NCBI GenBank assembly: GCA_023415725.1 | Contig: JAEZJR010000182.1 | Location: forward strand, 1-7,788 | DNA from: Acidobacteriota bacterium | Lineage (GTDB): Bacteria > Acidobacteriota > Blastocatellia > Pyrinomonadales > Pyrinomonadaceae | Direction: 5' to 3' | DNA: 7,788 nt | In this document: piece after piece, positions 1 through 6,005 of the stretch | How positions within the stretch are numbered: the stretch's first letter is position 1 | Layout of the letters: each line of letters opens with the position of its first letter | Program-made: the position numbers and the translations under genes | Notes under the pieces: generated by a model | The model's input: the letters and a program-made list of their open reading frames with translations, nothing else | The model's database searches: none | Told to the model about the DNA's origin: nothing

Positions 1-27
1 GCCGGGGGGTTTCCGTAACAAAAATAC

Positions 28-51
28 CGGGGAGGTCCCGGGACCTCCCCG
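28..51. terminator. Rho-independent terminator, bidirectional
   Basis: Positions 29-50 are a perfect 22-nt palindrome with arms GGGGAGGTCCC and GGGACCTCCCC, and the 28/51 C-G pair extends it. As RNA it gives a stem of about 10 bp with a 4-nt loop. On the minus strand it lies 20 nt after the stop codon of the HAD gene and is followed by GGTATTTTTG, a usable U-tract. On the plus strand it is followed by T-rich CTCTTTCTATTTT, so it could also stop a rightward transcript entering from the left of the window. Confidence 0.85.
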
Positions 52-70
52 CTCTTTCTATTTTCATCCT

Positions 71-757
71 CTATCTTCGCCCGATCAGCGAACGCTCATA
101 ATTCGCCAACAGGTCGGCCGGATCTTGGTAGATCTCCACCGCCCCTTCATCCCGCAAAACACTTTCGGGGAAACCGCCGGCCAGCACGCCGATCGTTCGG
201 CTTCCCAGTTTGCGCGCCGCGATCATATCGTACGGCGTGTCGCCGACGACGATGCACTCCTCCGCCCGCGTCCCGTCCAACCGCTTCACCGCCGCCGCGA
301 AAATGTCCGGCTCCGGTTTCGATCTCTCCGCGTCGTCCTTTGAGGTGGCGGTATCGATCAGGTCCGCGATGTTAGCGAGTTCCTTGTAGTGTTCCAATTC
401 CTCCTCGACCGCGCTAGAGGCGAGCCCAACCTTCAGGCCGTCTTCCAGGATGCGTTCCACCAATTCCCTCACCTTCGGGAACGCACGAGCGTTCGGCAGA
501 TGTTCGCTCTTGAATATCTCGCCGCGGCGCTTCTCCAGCTGTTCGCCGAATTCCTTCAGCTCTGCTTCACTCAGGAACACCGGCATCAACTGATCGCCGC
601 CCTTCCCGATCTGCGCCCGCACGTCCTCGAAGGCGACCTGCTTCCCAAATTCCCCCAGCGCGCGCTGCCACGCGTCCGCGTGCATGTCCACTGTGTCAAC
701 GAGCGTCCCGTCCATATCGAAGATCACCGCCCTGACCGGCTCTTCGTTATTGCTCAT
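71..757 (-). CDS. HAD-superfamily hydrolase (beta-phosphoglucomutase/phosphoglycolate phosphatase-like)
   Basis: Cytoplasmic phosphatase or phosphomutase of the haloacid dehalogenase superfamily, 228 aa, the usual size for subfamily I members. Motif I is FDMDGT (D14 nucleophile, D16 acid/base), motif II is the Ser in GLASSA (S114), motif III is K147 in SKPEP, and motif IV is GDTPYD (D173, D177) with the Mg-binding acids. Residues about 20-95 form a helical C1 cap rich in Glu/Lys, as in PGMB- and Gph-like enzymes. Substrate cannot be read from the sequence. The ATG at 757 is chosen over an in-frame ATG at 808 because homology starts just before VRAVIFDMDGT and the upstream extension lies inside the preceding gene. 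The start overlaps that gene's stop by 11 nt, and only a weak GGGG precedes it, so translational coupling is likely. Confidence 0.93.
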   Translation of the reverse strand: MSNNEEPVRAVIFDMDGTLVDTVDMHADAWQRALGEFGKQVAFEDVRAQIGKGGDQLMPVFLSEAELKEFGEQLEKRRGEIFKSEHLPNARAFPKVRELVERILEDGLKVGLASSAVEEELEHYKELANIADLIDTATSKDDAERSKPEPDIFAAAVKRLDGTRAEECIVVGDTPYDMIAARKLGSRTIGVLAGGFPESVLRDEGAVEIYQDPADLLANYERSLIGRR

Positions 758-1232
758 ATTGCCCCGTACCGTTGGAGCTTTGGCGGTCCATCTCCCTTCC
801 CACCGCACGTGCGACCAAACCAGCGGCCAACCCGCCCATCGTGTACCACGCCACGGTCAGAGCCATCGTCGCCGGGCTACGCCCGCTCGGTTCGTCGCCC
901 AGGCCCATCGGCCCCGGCAGCACGACCGCTCCGATCCCGGCCGCCAAACCTAAAGCGGCTCCGACACCGACCGCGCTCTCCGGTTCCGCCAAACCCACCA
1001 GGCTGTAATACGCGGTGTTCGAGATCGCTTCGCCGCCGAACGCCATCTTGATCAGTTCGCGACGCGGCGGCACCTCCGCGTCCGCCGCCTCGAAACCGGC
1101 CTTCATCGCCCGCATCCCCAATATCTCCATCCGCGGGGCCGTTTCCGGGGCCACACGCCGCACCGTCTCGTTCAGGAGCGTCACCGTCGCCGCCCCGGCC
1201 AAACCGCTCAGCAATGCTTTCTCTATCGCCAT
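747..1232 (-). CDS. Small integral membrane protein, unnamed conserved family
   Basis: A 161-aa protein that I recognise only as a widespread uncharacterised membrane-protein type. Hydrophobic segments lie at about 5-20, 87-106 and 120-143, with a weaker one at 66-82. They are rich in Gly and Ala with glycine-zipper spacing, as in tightly packed helices. The stretch LPGPMGLGDEPSGR followed by SPATMALTVAWYTMGG looks like the most conserved part. The C-terminus is polar and probably cytoplasmic or disordered. The ATG at 1232 is preceded by GGAGGTG with a 7-nt gap; the 59-residue upstream extension is Arg/Cys-rich, has no ribosome site and is rejected. It is first in a two-gene unit with the HAD hydrolase, whose start codon lies inside its last codons. 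A role in transport or envelope lipid metabolism is possible, but nothing in the sequence specifies it. Confidence 0.85.
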   Translation of the reverse strand: MAIEKALLSGLAGAATVTLLNETVRRVAPETAPRMEILGMRAMKAGFEAADAEVPPRRELIKMAFGGEAISNTAYYSLVGLAEPESAVGVGAALGLAAGIGAVVLPGPMGLGDEPSGRSPATMALTVAWYTMGGLAAGLVARAVGREMDRQSSNGTGQYEQ

Positions 1233-1457
1233 CCATACACCTCCGACCCCGATGTTACCTCGGCCGATGCCTCGCCGTCGGTACATTTGAAAACAAATCC
1301 CATTGCACCGAAAAAATCCTCGAAATGTTTTCCCCACTTTCGTCTTAGCAGAATGTAGGGGACCGACGAACGCTCTCCGGAGGCATCGCCGACAGGGCAT
1401 CTCGGCCACCCAAAACTAAATTCAAAACTGATAGCGCGCCCGCTCAAGCGCCGCCTG
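1233..1457. other. Divergent intergenic region
   Basis: This gap between divergent genes should hold a promoter for each, but no hexamer pair with good spacing stands out on either strand. A possible plus-strand pair is TTGCAC near 1304 with a poor -10, too weak to call. A 9-bp inverted repeat, CGATGCCTC at 1265-1273 and GAGGCATCG at 1380-1388, is the only clear symmetry. It is too far apart for a simple operator and may be chance. Confidence 0.4.
1240..1244 (-). promoter_or_regulatory. Ribosome binding site fixing the membrane-protein start
   Basis: On the minus strand GGAGG is followed by 7 nt and then ATG at 1232. It decides between three candidates: the in-frame ATG at 1232, an out-of-frame ATG at 1236 and the much longer in-frame start at 1409. 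Confidence 0.8.
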
Positions 1458-1464
1458 AAGGAGG
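1458..1464 (+). promoter_or_regulatory. Strong ribosome binding site
   Basis: AAGGAGG, a near-complete anti-Shine-Dalgarno match, lies 4 nt before the ATG at 1469. It fixes the start of the secreted-protein gene and suggests efficient translation. Confidence 0.85.
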
Positions 1465-1468
1465 ATAA

Positions 1469-2272
1469 ATGAACATTGCAAGATCCCTGGTTTTCGCCCT
1501 TGCCGTATCGATCATGTTGACGCTGGCCGCGGCACCGTCCGCCGCCCAGATCACCATCAACATCCCGAAGCTCCCCAAGATCAAGAAGGACAAACCGGCC
1601 CCCACGACAACGACCCCGACGACCAGCACCAGCACAAGTTCGCCGACCACTACGACCTCGAGCAACAGCACGACCGCTGAGACGGAGGCTGCCCCCGCGC
1701 GTAAAGCTTGCTCCGATGGCGTCACTCAGGTTTACCTCGAGGACATCGCTAAGTATCGCGCCGAGGCCGAAGAGTACCGCCCGGGTCTGCGCGACTACTT
1801 CGTGTCTACTGCAAGCGACGGCAAGAACAAATACCTCGAAGCTGCGATGATCCCCAACGTGCGTAAAGAATGGGACAAGTGGGACAAGGAATTTAAAGAT
1901 TGCGTTTACCCCGCTCTCGACGGCCTTGCCGAAGCGGCCCGCAAGACCATCGGCGGCTATACGGGCCCAGCGGGTTACGTCTCCGGCACCCCTGCGGAAA
2001 AGAAGATCCTCCTCTCCGCCATCAACGACCTCGCACAAGGCAAGGCATTGAAAGTGGGCATCAAGCAGCCTAACTGGCTCATCGCGAAGGACAGCTACAA
2101 CTTCCCGACGGCACGTTACCGCCACGGCTACGCCTATGTGCAGTACCCGGGCACCGGCCTTTGCTGGGTCTTCTGGATCAACCTCGTTCAGGATTACGCC
2201 GGCGGCGGAACCTACGGCGCGAGTTACGGCAACTTCATCAGCCGCTCCCTCGCCGGCTGCCCCGCAAAATAG
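1469..2272 (+). CDS. Secreted Thr/Ser-linker protein of unknown family
   Basis: A 267-aa protein that I do not recognise. Residues 1-27 are a Sec signal peptide, with a basic start, a hydrophobic core LVFALAVSIMLTLAAA and probable cleavage around SAA-Q. A short basic stretch (PKLPKIKKDKPAP, 33-45) follows, then a low-complexity linker at 46-72 made almost only of Thr, Ser, Pro and Asn. Such linkers are often flexible and sometimes O-glycosylated. The mature domain, about 80-267, has four cysteines (C81, C145, C232, C264), enough for two disulfides. Its first half is helical and charged (DIAKYRAEAEEYRPGLRDYF, WDKWDKEFKDC); its second half is Gly/Tyr-rich (RHGYAYVQYPGTGLCWVFW). No catalytic motif is evident. 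It has its own terminator directly downstream, so it is probably monocistronic. It could be periplasmic or surface-exposed. Confidence 0.88.
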   Translation: MNIARSLVFALAVSIMLTLAAAPSAAQITINIPKLPKIKKDKPAPTTTTPTTSTSTSSPTTTTSSNSTTAETEAAPARKACSDGVTQVYLEDIAKYRAEAEEYRPGLRDYFVSTASDGKNKYLEAAMIPNVRKEWDKWDKEFKDCVYPALDGLAEAARKTIGGYTGPAGYVSGTPAEKKILLSAINDLAQGKALKVGIKQPNWLIAKDSYNFPTARYRHGYAYVQYPGTGLCWVFWINLVQDYAGGGTYGASYGNFISRSLAGCPAK

Positions 2273-2304
2273 AACGCATTAAATTCCAGCTTTGCCCGCA
2301 CGCG

Positions 2305-2348
2305 GCAAGAGAGGCGAGTCCTTCCCCGACCCGCCTCTCTTGCTTTTT
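2305..2348 (+). terminator. Rho-independent terminator of the secreted-protein gene
   Basis: A perfect 12-bp stem, GCAAGAGAGGCG (2305-2316) with CGCCTCTCTTGC (2332-2343), is extended across one mismatch by GTC/GAC, leaving a 7-nt loop. TTTTT follows at 2344-2348. It starts 32 nt after the stop codon. Confidence 0.92.
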
Positions 2349-2403
2349 GTCCTACCTCGTTTTCCTTTTTCGATGTTGAATTATTAATTACCGCAGAAAT
2401 GTC

Positions 2404-2432
2404 TTGACTTATTGTTTTATTGGTGATTAAAT
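2404..2432 (+). promoter_or_regulatory. Sigma-70-type promoter for the diheme cytochrome
   Basis: The -35 is TTGACT (2404-2409, 5/6 to consensus). A 17-nt spacer precedes the -10 TTAAAT (2427-2432, 4/6), which has an extended TG at 2424-2425. The DNA upstream is strongly AT-rich (TGAATTATTAATTA), resembling an UP element. Transcription should start near 2439, giving a leader of about 64 nt before the cytochrome ATG. This is the best promoter in the window. Confidence 0.75.
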
Positions 2433-2436
2433 TTGC

Positions 2437-2456
2437 CCGTTCCCAAATTTGAACGG
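2437..2456 (+). promoter_or_regulatory. Inverted repeat at the cytochrome transcription start
   Basis: CCGTTC (2437-2442) and GAACGG (2451-2456) form a 6-bp inverted repeat with an 8-nt AT-rich spacer. It sits at about +1 to +18 of the predicted transcript. It could be a repressor operator or a hairpin at the 5' end of the mRNA. The position is well defined; the function is inferred. Confidence 0.4.
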
Positions 2457-2493
2457 CGGTTTTGATAACCCGCACGCCCGAACCTTACTTCAT

Positions 2494-2498
2494 GGAGG
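2494..2498 (+). promoter_or_regulatory. Ribosome binding site fixing the cytochrome start
   Basis: GGAGG is followed by 4 nt and then ATG at 2503. It selects this start over the longer in-frame ATG at 2449, which lies within the predicted leader inverted repeat and would put 18 non-signal residues before the membrane segment. Confidence 0.75.
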
Positions 2499-2502
2499 CT
2501 GT

Positions 2503-3861
2503 ATGAAACGCGCGGCGAAATTGGTCACCATTCTATTGTTTGCAGGATTTATTGCGCTTTTCGTCGGGAAGCCTGTGGCTTCCAAGGTGATGAAACTGCT
2601 CGGTTTCGACCGAGTTATCGAGCAGAATGCCGATCGGATGCTGGCCGACGGACGTCAAACTTTTCGCTACGACACCTTCGGCGATGAAGCCTTTTGGGGC
2701 GGGCAGCTTCAGCTCCACGAGGCGATCCAGGGTGAGCGATTCGGCGGCGTCGGCCCCGGCGTGAGCCCGAAAACTGCGCTCGCCGTTGGCCTGAAGGTGG
2801 ATGTCGATGCCCTCCCGCCAGGCATCGTGAAACAGATCCGCCAAGGCAAGGTGGACCTCGACGACCCCGCCGTCACCCTCGCGCTGCTTCGTCATAATGC
2901 AGTCGTCGGCGTAAAGGGGCATTTCGCCGCGGATGACTCGCTCGACTCGGTCGGCATCTCCTGCGCGCTTTGCCATTCGAACGTCGATAACTCCTTCGCT
3001 CCCGGCATCGGTAAACGTCTCGACGGATGGGCGAACCGCGATCTGAATGTCGGAGCGATCGTCGCCCTCGCGCCGAATCTGCAGCCGTTCAGCGATCTGC
3101 TCGGCGTCGATCAGGACACCGTCCGCGCCGTCCTTCGACGCTGGGGCCCCGGCAAGTTCGACGCCGAACTCGTACTCGACGGCAAGGCGTTCAACCCGCA
3201 GCAGGTATCCAACGGCGTCGCCACCGGCACGAATGTTCCGGGCGCGACCCTGATCCCGCCGGCGTTCGGGCTCGCCGGGGTGAACCTGCACACCTGGACG
3301 GGCTGGGGCGGCGTATCGCACTGGAACGCTTTCGTCGCCAACCTCGAGATGCACGGCAGCGGCACCTTCTATGACCCGCGCCTGAACGACCCGGTGAAGT
3401 TCCCGATCGCGGCCGCCAACAACCTCGGCAACGTGCGGAACGCGCCCGACCTGATCACGCCGAAGCTGGCCGAACTGCATTTCTATCAGCTGGCGATCCC
3501 CGCGCCGAAGCCGCCCGACGGCAGCTTCGACGCCGCAGCCGCCGAGCGTGGCGATGCCTTGTTCGAGGGTAAAGCCACGTGTGCGAGGTGCCACGTTCCG
3601 CCGCTCTACACCGAACCCGGCTGGAACATGCATCGCCCCGAGGAGGTCTGCGTTGACAGTTTCCAGGCGGATCGTTCCCCAGACGAACGCTATCGCACCT
3701 CGCCGCTGAAAGGGCTCTGGACGCACCAGACCCCTGGCTTCTATCACGACGGCCGGTTTTCCGATCTGCTCGCCGTGGTGAACCACTACAACACGTGCCT
3801 CTCCCTCGGCCTCAACGACCAGGAGAAGGCTGACCTGGTCCAGTATCTTAAGTCCCTGTAA
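2503..3861 (+). CDS. Diheme cytochrome c peroxidase-like protein
   Basis: A 452-aa exported c-type cytochrome of the diheme CCP/MauG superfamily. Residues 7-22 form a hydrophobic N-terminal segment, either an uncleaved anchor or a signal peptide with possible cleavage near PVAS. Two heme-attachment motifs are visible: CALCH at 154-158 and CARCH at 360-364. The C-terminal domain shows the superfamily signature YRTSPLKGLW, TPGFYHDGRF, VNHYN and the closing EKADLVQYLKSL (about 397-452). Family members reduce peroxide or oxidise a substrate in the periplasm using electrons from small cytochromes or quinol. The 206-residue spacing between hemes exceeds the roughly 145 of classical CCPs, and an insert of about 190-350 rich in Trp, His and Asn (HTWTGWGGVSHWNAF) lies between them. 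M375 (WNMHRPEEVC) may be an axial ligand. True peroxidase activity is not assured. It has its own promoter and terminator. Confidence 0.9.
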   Translation: MKRAAKLVTILLFAGFIALFVGKPVASKVMKLLGFDRVIEQNADRMLADGRQTFRYDTFGDEAFWGGQLQLHEAIQGERFGGVGPGVSPKTALAVGLKVDVDALPPGIVKQIRQGKVDLDDPAVTLALLRHNAVVGVKGHFAADDSLDSVGISCALCHSNVDNSFAPGIGKRLDGWANRDLNVGAIVALAPNLQPFSDLLGVDQDTVRAVLRRWGPGKFDAELVLDGKAFNPQQVSNGVATGTNVPGATLIPPAFGLAGVNLHTWTGWGGVSHWNAFVANLEMHGSGTFYDPRLNDPVKFPIAAANNLGNVRNAPDLITPKLAELHFYQLAIPAPKPPDGSFDAAAAERGDALFEGKATCARCHVPPLYTEPGWNMHRPEEVCVDSFQADRSPDERYRTSPLKGLWTHQTPGFYHDGRFSDLLAVVNHYNTCLSLGLNDQEKADLVQYLKSL

Positions 3862-3881
3862 CTCCCACATACCTCCGCAGC

Positions 3882-3910
3882 AAAACGCCCCGACAGGTCG
3901 GGGCGTTTTT
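3882..3910. terminator. Rho-independent terminator after the cytochrome
   Basis: Arms AAAACGCCCCGA (3882-3893) and TCGGGGCGTTTT (3898-3909) pair over 12 bp with a 4-nt loop CAGG. T3910 completes a T-run on the plus strand, and the A-run on the left makes it potentially bidirectional. It begins 20 nt after the cytochrome stop and ends 39 nt before the next start codon. Confidence 0.92.
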
Positions 3911-3926
3911 CGTCACCAACGGCTCC

Positions 3927-3953
3927 ATGCATCACTTCATCGAACCTGAATGA
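3927..3953 (+). other. Possible 8-codon leader ORF overlapping the tlpA-like start
   Basis: ATG at 3927 opens an 8-codon frame (MHHFIEPE) whose TGA at 3951-3953 overlaps the downstream ATG at 3950 as ATGA. It has no visible ribosome site of its own, so it may be chance. It is noted because the downstream gene also lacks one and ATGA overlaps commonly couple translation. Confidence 0.2.
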
Positions 3954-4444
3954 AGGCCTCGACGATAGGTAAGTTCTTGCTCGCCCTGGCTCTGATCGCT
4001 GGCGGTTTCATCAACTCCGGTGCACAGCGTGTCCCGGTGCCGAACATCTCAATGCCGACGCTCGAAGGTGGGCACTGGAGTCTGAAAGAGCACAAAGGCG
4101 AGGTCGTCGTGCTGAATTTTTGGGCGACGTGGTGCGAGCCCTGCAGGACGGAAGTGCCCTACCTAATCAAGCTCCGCGGTAAACTCGGCGGAAAGGGCCT
4201 CGCGGTCGCGGGCATAACGCTCGACGAGGGCACCGACGTCGTGAAGAAGTTCGTCGCCGAATACAAGGTCGATTACCCGATCCTCATACCGCCCGCCGGC
4301 TCCCCGTGGACGAAGCTCGACAGCACGCCGACCACGCTCGTCATCGACCGCGAAGGCCGCCTGGCCGAGAAATACATCGGAGCCGTACCCGAAGAACAAC
4401 TCCGACGTGACATCGAAAAACTCCTCGCCGAACTTGCCCAGTGA
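3950..4444 (+). CDS. TlpA/ResA-family thioredoxin-like thiol-disulfide oxidoreductase
   Basis: A 164-aa exported thioredoxin-fold protein. Residues 8-25 are hydrophobic (FLLALALIAGGF), a signal peptide or N-terminal anchor. The AhpC-TSA/Redoxin-type domain starts at about 30 (VPNISMPTLEGGHWSL) and contains VVLNFWATWCEPC with active-site C62 and C65, the TlpA-type WCEPC motif. The cis-proline is P127 in STPTTLVID. Members keep periplasmic cysteines reduced, classically the CXXCH cysteines of apocytochrome c or copper sites of oxidases; the diheme cytochrome just upstream is a plausible client. An in-frame TGA at 3947-3949 rules out a longer protein, yet no Shine-Dalgarno sequence precedes ATG 3950, unlike the GGAGG sites of most rightward neighbours. 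A strong terminator lies 39 nt upstream, so expression depends on read-through or an unseen promoter. The exact client is inference. Confidence 0.93.
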   Translation: MKASTIGKFLLALALIAGGFINSGAQRVPVPNISMPTLEGGHWSLKEHKGEVVVLNFWATWCEPCRTEVPYLIKLRGKLGGKGLAVAGITLDEGTDVVKKFVAEYKVDYPILIPPAGSPWTKLDSTPTTLVIDREGRLAEKYIGAVPEEQLRRDIEKLLAELAQ

Positions 4445-4477
4445 GCCGCAACTAAACGCGAACGGGCAAAATGGCGC

Positions 4478-4509
4478 TTGCACCTTGTGCTACGATATTC
4501 CCCTATAAA
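4478..4509 (+). promoter_or_regulatory. Weak candidate promoter region for the TPR gene
   Basis: The 103-nt gap after the thioredoxin gene holds no terminator. It contains an extended -10-like TGCTACGAT (4488-4496) and a TATAAA (4504-4509, 5/6). TTGCAC at 4478-4483 is the best -35 but is 20 nt from TATAAA, too long for good activity. The TPR gene may instead be cotranscribed with the thioredoxin gene. Confidence 0.3.
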
Positions 4510-4534
4510 GCCCCCTGAACGCTGCTGATCTAAC

Positions 4535-4539
4535 GGAGG
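4535..4539 (+). promoter_or_regulatory. Ribosome binding site fixing a GTG start
   Basis: GGAGG is followed by 8 nt and then GTG at 4548. It supports a GTG start that gives a complete signal peptide; no ATG lies at a usable distance. Confidence 0.8.
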
Positions 4540-4547
4540 CCACTCAC

Positions 4548-5564
4548 GTGTCTGGACCGATCCGATCTCGTATACTCGTCGCCGCTGTATTTCTGATCTG
4601 CGCGGGCACCGCGGCCGCCCAGTCGGGCGACATATGCCGCGAATTCGGTGAGACCCCGAACCGCGATCTCGCCGATAACGGCAGGCTCGCCTACTACGTT
4701 TTCGGCCGCGTCGCCATCCGCGGGATCGATCCAACCGCGGAACGCCCGCAGGTCACCGCACAATACACAGACGCACGTCAGCCCGCAACGCGCCTTCGGC
4801 TAGGGCGGTCCGGCAATTTCTGTTTTCGTCGTTACGGCTCCGGCGGGACGCTGATCATCGAGGTGAACGGTCTCGAGGCTGTTCGGCGTGCTCTCCCGGA
4901 TGGTACCCGGTCGAATCAGCGCGAAGATTTCGAGATCGACCTCGCACGCCCCGCCCAAACTGCGCCGCCTGGCGTGATCTCCGCGACGCCGGCCAATCAA
5001 CAGACCATCGAGCTCTACAAACAGGCCGTCGCCTTCGAGCAGGATGGCCGAACCGACAAAGCCATCGAAACCGTCAGCGAGATCGTCCGCATCGACCCCG
5101 AAGACGCGGTCGCGTGGACGAAACTCGGGGCCCTGCACCAGAGCCGCAACAACCTTACCGACGCCGAGGCTGCATTCCGGCGAGCTCTCGCCGTCCGAAA
5201 GGATTACGTCCCCGCCCTCATGAACCTCGGAATCCTCAAAGCGGTCAACAAGGAATACCCCGCTGCCGTTGAGCTGTTCCTTCAGGCTACGATCGCCGAA
5301 CCCGCGAACGCTCGCTCTTTCCGCTTGCTAGGTGAAGCCTACCTGCACGACCGCAAGGGCAGCCTCGGGATCGAGGCTCTCGACAGAGCCCTCGCGCTCG
5401 ACCCCATCGGGATGGCCGATGCTCATCTGTTAAAGGCCCGCCTCTTCGACCTCGCCGGTGCGAAGAAACAGGCCGCTGATGAATATCGTGAGTTTCTGAA
5501 GAAAGTTCCGAAGTATAAAGAGAAGAAAACCCTCGAGGCTTTCATAAACGAAAACGGGCGATGA
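4548..5564 (+). CDS. Secreted tetratricopeptide-repeat protein
   Basis: A 338-aa protein starting at GTG. Residues 1-25 are a signal peptide (ILVAAVFLICAG, then TAAAQ), so it is likely periplasmic. Residues 30-135 form a domain rich in beta-type stretches (LAYYVFGRVAIRGI, TLIIEVNGLEAVRRAL), with C30 and C92 as a possible disulfide; it resembles carboxypeptidase-regulatory-like beta sandwiches, but weakly. A Pro-rich hinge at 135-150 leads to about five TPR units between 151 and 322. The clear ones are at 151-184 (ELYKQAVAFEQDGRTDKAIE), 186-219 (AWTKLGALHQSRNNLTDAEA), 220-253 and 254-287. These predict a superhelical protein-binding scaffold. No enzymatic motif is visible. The 3' end converges with the STAS-like gene with only 8 nt between the stop codons. 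The partner is unknown; one of the exported neighbours is possible. Confidence 0.9.
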   Translation: MSGPIRSRILVAAVFLICAGTAAAQSGDICREFGETPNRDLADNGRLAYYVFGRVAIRGIDPTAERPQVTAQYTDARQPATRLRLGRSGNFCFRRYGSGGTLIIEVNGLEAVRRALPDGTRSNQREDFEIDLARPAQTAPPGVISATPANQQTIELYKQAVAFEQDGRTDKAIETVSEIVRIDPEDAVAWTKLGALHQSRNNLTDAEAAFRRALAVRKDYVPALMNLGILKAVNKEYPAAVELFLQATIAEPANARSFRLLGEAYLHDRKGSLGIEALDRALALDPIGMADAHLLKARLFDLAGAKKQAADEYREFLKKVPKYKEKKTLEAFINENGR

Positions 5565-5574
5565 CAGCCCGCTT
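5551..5574 (-). terminator. Possible terminator between convergent genes
   Basis: CGGGC (5555-5559) and GCCCG (5567-5571) form a 5-bp GC stem with a 7-nt loop. Flanking A and T residues can extend it across a mismatch. On the minus strand it is followed by TTTTCGTTT, so it could end the STAS-like transcript. It overlaps the last codons of the TPR gene. The stem is short, hence modest confidence. Confidence 0.4.
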
Positions 5575-5968
5575 ATCTCGGCGTTGCCGCCGATGCGATC
5601 AACCCCGCCGCCCAGGCAAACGCTTCATGCTGATCGTAAAAGACCTGCGTGTGCCCGCACTCCGCCGAGTACACTGCGAACTGGTTCGTCGCACCATACT
5701 GCACCGGCGTTTCGACGATCGCAGCACATTCCCACCTGCGCCCGCGCATTCGCGGCTGTATGTGCTTCCGAACAAGCTCGCGTATCTCGTCACCACGCAC
5801 CATGAGCGAGCAGCCGCGCATGTCGGTCACCCACGTCATCATCCCTTCCGCCTCAGGATCGGCGAGCAACTCCGCGTAATGCTCCGCCAGCAAATCAAGC
5901 GTGATCTCGCCCGTGAACATCCGGAACACGACTCCAAGGTCATTATCGATCCGGTAAGTGATCGGCAT
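5573..5968 (-). CDS. SpoIIAA-like / STAS-fold small protein
   Basis: A 131-aa cytoplasmic protein resembling the SpoIIAA-like (STAS/SEC14-type fold) family of short proteins. Visible family features are the opening MPITYRID, the strand GVVFRMFTGEIT, a helix LLAEHYAELLADPEAEG, the central WVTDMRGC (the VDLRD-type strand and loop) and the C-terminal VFYDQHEAFAWAAG, which matches the VF-D-EA-AWL ending of this family. The conserved phosphorylatable Ser of true anti-sigma antagonists is not obvious, so classical SpoIIAA partner switching is not implied. The ATG at 5968 is chosen because family members open with MP-TYR-D and a TAGAAT hexamer lies 6 nt before it. A GTG at 5974 with GGGGGTG upstream is the alternative and adds two residues. 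It has no visible operon partner. Confidence 0.8.
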   Translation of the reverse strand: MPITYRIDNDLGVVFRMFTGEITLDLLAEHYAELLADPEAEGMMTWVTDMRGCSLMVRGDEIRELVRKHIQPRMRGRRWECAAIVETPVQYGATNQFAVYSAECGHTQVFYDQHEAFAWAAGLIASAATPR

Positions 5969-5974
5969 TTCCAC

Positions 5975-5980
5975 ATTCTA
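5975..5980 (-). promoter_or_regulatory. -10-like hexamer of a possible leaderless STAS-like gene
   Basis: On the minus strand TAGAAT (5/6 to TATAAT) is followed by 6 nt and ATG at 5968. That distance would place transcription start at or next to the A of ATG. No good -35 lies 17 nt upstream, which weakens the call. Confidence 0.35.
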
Positions 5981-6005
5981 CACCCCCGGTCAATGGCCCA
6001 GAGTT

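Noticed and set aside
389..1051. 220-codon plus-strand frame over the HAD and membrane-protein genes
   Set aside because: It is antisense to all four HAD motifs; the product is His/Arg/Pro-rich and lacks a ribosome site.
1318..1345. MraZ-type TGGGG box on the minus strand
   Set aside because: Only one GTGGGG-like box is present, without the tandem repeats needed, and no cell-wall gene cluster follows.
1265..1388. 9-bp inverted repeat CGATGCCTC / GAGGCATCG as an operator or mobile-element end
   Set aside because: The arms are 106 nt apart, with no flanking duplication and no transposase; chance is likely.
1233..1409. 59-residue N-terminal extension of the membrane protein
   Set aside because: It has no ribosome site at 1409, while GGAGG sits 7 nt before the ATG at 1232, where the hydrophobic helix begins.
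1223..2125. 300-codon minus-strand open frame across the divergent gap and the secreted-protein gene
   Set aside because: It has no ribosome site, runs antisense to a gene with AAGGAGG and a signal peptide, and its translation is low-complexity Gly/Arg.
2533..3870. 445-codon open frame antisense to the cytochrome gene
   Set aside because: The plus-strand protein has two heme motifs and a clear CCP C-terminus. The antisense product is Arg/Val/Glu-rich with no recognisable motif, as expected for a GC-rich shadow frame.
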